Positions 62,501 to 64,000 of a stretch of DNA of 64,000 nt are shown here, piece after piece; within the stretch, counting starts at the first letter, position 1; each line of letters begins with the position of its first letter. The notes under the pieces were generated by a model, which worked only from the letters and a program-made list of their open reading frames with translations, searched no databases and was not told where the DNA came from. The translations under genes were made by a program, and so were the position numbers. The DNA lies in NCBI RefSeq assembly GCF_000002235.5, contig NW_022145520.1, positions 2,537,501-2,601,500 of the forward strand. Direction: 5' to 3'. Origin of the DNA: Strongylocentrotus purpuratus. Lineage: Eukaryota; Echinodermata; Echinoidea; Camarodonta; Strongylocentrotidae.

Positions 62501-64000
62501 ATATTCCTCATAATTTTCTGAACAATTTGATACCAAGTTTATCTCTTTATCATTATTAATAACGGAATGAGCGTCCGTTCAAGATAACCATCCGCACGCG
62601 CGATTTTTTAATACATAGCATATATGGGCAAAAACATGCCTATAAAAGTCCATTGGGATGAATAGGGATTGCCAATTTTTTTTCATATTTAGATAGAGTA
62701 TGAGTCGGAGGTATGATTTCATATCTCATTTGGCTATTAAGTACATCTTAACGTCATCATAATGGCCTTGAAGTCAAAAATACAAAATTGCATATTATGA
62801 CGTCATTGTATTTATCGAAAATGTAGTGTATTTCTCTCAATATTCATCGATTCTCTTTGAAATGTCGATATGTTGTAGATAAGGCAATTCTCTACAAGAT
62901 CACTTTTCACTAAGTTTCATTTTAATGAGGTCATCATAGTACAAAATTCAATTAAAGGCCACATGTCAGAATTTTCGTCATTTGCGTGTTATGTCTATGG
63001 AAGGTGAATTTCGTTCACATCAGGAATCTACATGGCATTCATCTATGAGCACTATCTATCTTATGTGTGCTCTGTTTTATCCCAAATTGGGGTATGTTAT
63101 AGCTGAGACCATGGGCTATAAAAAAGGGTGACTTTGTTTTTTAATCAGATGTTGGGATCATGTTAAAATTTTCGATCGAAAGTTGAAATTGCAAATTTTG
63201 AAGGGATCATTAGGTGATACGTAACGAAGTCAACGTATCACCTTTTGATTTCGTCAAGATTGTTATTTATTTATTATTATTATTTATTATTATTCTTCCT
63301 CGAATTTGTTCGCAGGATATCTCAAGACTGAATGAAGCCATTGTTATGAATCTTTCAATGATGATAGATCTTAGTCTAACTTAGAACTGCGTGACTTTTC
63401 AAAGACTCAAAGTCATCGTGACGTCATCCAGGCGCCATTTTGTAAAAATCAACTTATGATCATATCTTCATAACGGAAAGTAATTTTGATTCATATTTAT
63501 CATGATTAAGATCAATATCCGTCTGGTCAATTTCAGGTAAAAAAATGCGCGCAAAAATGCGCGTACGCTTTTGTCCGCGCGTTTACGCGCGCGAAATTTT
63601 TAAAATGCTCCAAATCATCCCAAATTTTTTTTGCATACGTTTCAGGCCATTATAAGCATTTCATAAAAAATCACGCAAAACACGCATTTTTGCACGTTTT
63701 CGTTCGTCACGGCCGAACGAAAAATAATTCCTCCTCAAAAACTTTTGACAGGATATTCCTCATAATTTTCTGAACAATTTGATACCAAGTTTATCTCTTT
63801 ATCATTATTAATAACGGAATGAGCGTCCGTTCAAGATAACATCCGCACGCGCGATTTTTGTAATACATAGCATATATGGGCAAAAACATGCCTATAAAAA
63901 GTCCATTGGGATGAATAGGGATTGCCAATTTTTTTTTCATATTTAGATAGAGTATGAGTCGGAGGTATGATTTCATATCTCATTTGGCTATTAAGTACAT
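59505..64000 (+). repeat. last array units of the window (rest of the split unit, two full units, one cut by the window end)
   Basis: Type B throughout. These units carry more one-base deletions than the earlier ones. The final unit starts at 63212 and is cut at 64000. Confidence 0.88.

Larger units (their letters stand above)
26493..64000 (+). repeat. tandem array of ~1258-bp units derived from HINE 5' parts (about 27 units, continues past the window)
   Basis: Units begin with AGGTGATACGT at 26495, 27749, 28999, 30317, 31561, 32819, 34077, 35335, 36653, 37898, 39156, 40414, 43703, 44961, 46219, 47477, 48735, 49993, 51251, 52508, 53765, 55023, 56281, 57539, 60699, 61955 and 63212. Lengths are 1244-1259, mostly exactly 1258. 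All are head-to-tail on the plus strand. Each holds the 5' hairpin, TTA-rich tract, CRE block, CG-rich core and two internal modules, then breaks off at ...TTGAAGGGATCAT (or GAATCAT) straight into the next unit. None has the 3' subterminal repeat, hairpin or CTAG. Two types occur: A (CGTCGGGTTAATTTGAG, 6 units) and B (CGTCTGGTCAATTTCAGG, 21 units). Confidence 0.92.

Noticed and set aside
31921..62521. A repeated 67-residue frame starting LSARLRARNF in every B unit
   Set aside because: It starts at TTG without ATG, crosses the CG-rich core, and is absent from A units and relatives. Its identity across units reflects array homogeneity, not coding selection.
26493..64000. CRISPR-like array
   Set aside because: Units are 1258 bp with no short direct repeats alternating with unique spacers, and the context is eukaryotic.

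Overview
The window reads as animal (metazoan) nuclear DNA, about two-thirds A+T. It contains introns, a CR1/L2-type LINE, a tRNA-derived SINE, microsatellites, and the relic of a CARD-NACHT (NOD-like) immune receptor gene, but no intact protein-coding gene. The NLR relic plus a LINE with a 2A-like motif suggest a marine invertebrate, perhaps an echinoderm or cephalochordate. That is inference; no species-diagnostic sequence is visible.

Layout. (1) 1-3345, minus strand: a decayed CARD-NACHT receptor. A 44-codon CARD exon (3214-3345), a second CARD exon (2088-2316) and a NACHT exon (about 290-1436) are joined by introns with matching phases, but the NACHT exon carries several frameshifts and stops. 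(2) 3346-6180: nothing recognisable. (3) 6180-8470: two GC-rich tandem repeats of about 111 and 113 bp, separated by poly-C/poly-A tracts. (4) 8668-11872, minus strand: a broken CR1/L2-like LINE (hydrophobic leader, 2A-like motif, endonuclease, reverse transcriptase) with a SINE and a 233-bp tandem duplication inside. (5) 12797-26492: a head-to-tail cluster of non-autonomous Helitron/Helentron-like elements (HINE-like), all on the plus strand. (6) 26493-64000: a tandem array of about 27 units of ~1258 bp that runs off the window end. Each unit starts with the 5' terminus of the same element type and lacks its 3' terminus.

The element family is the most interesting content. Ends are TTAGGTGATACGT... 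and ...CTAG. The 5' end folds into a hairpin whose arm is also the inverse complement of a subterminal repeat at the 3' end, and an 8-bp-stem hairpin precedes the terminal CTAG. Two complete elements (40479-42509 and 57604-59504) sit inside the array at the same monomer position. Subtracting them restores monomers of 1258 and 1259 bp, so there is no target-site duplication. The second belongs to a different subfamily whose subterminal repeat changed in all three complementary places. Several copies carry a tRNA-like module with A box, B box and T-run, and all copies checked share a 25-bp block joining a CRE palindrome to a YY1-like motif. Short 5' stubs followed by orphan 3' parts suggest repeated self-insertion into the element's own 5' TTA tract, a plausible seed for the satellite. 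No Rep/helicase gene is visible, so mobilisation would have to be in trans.
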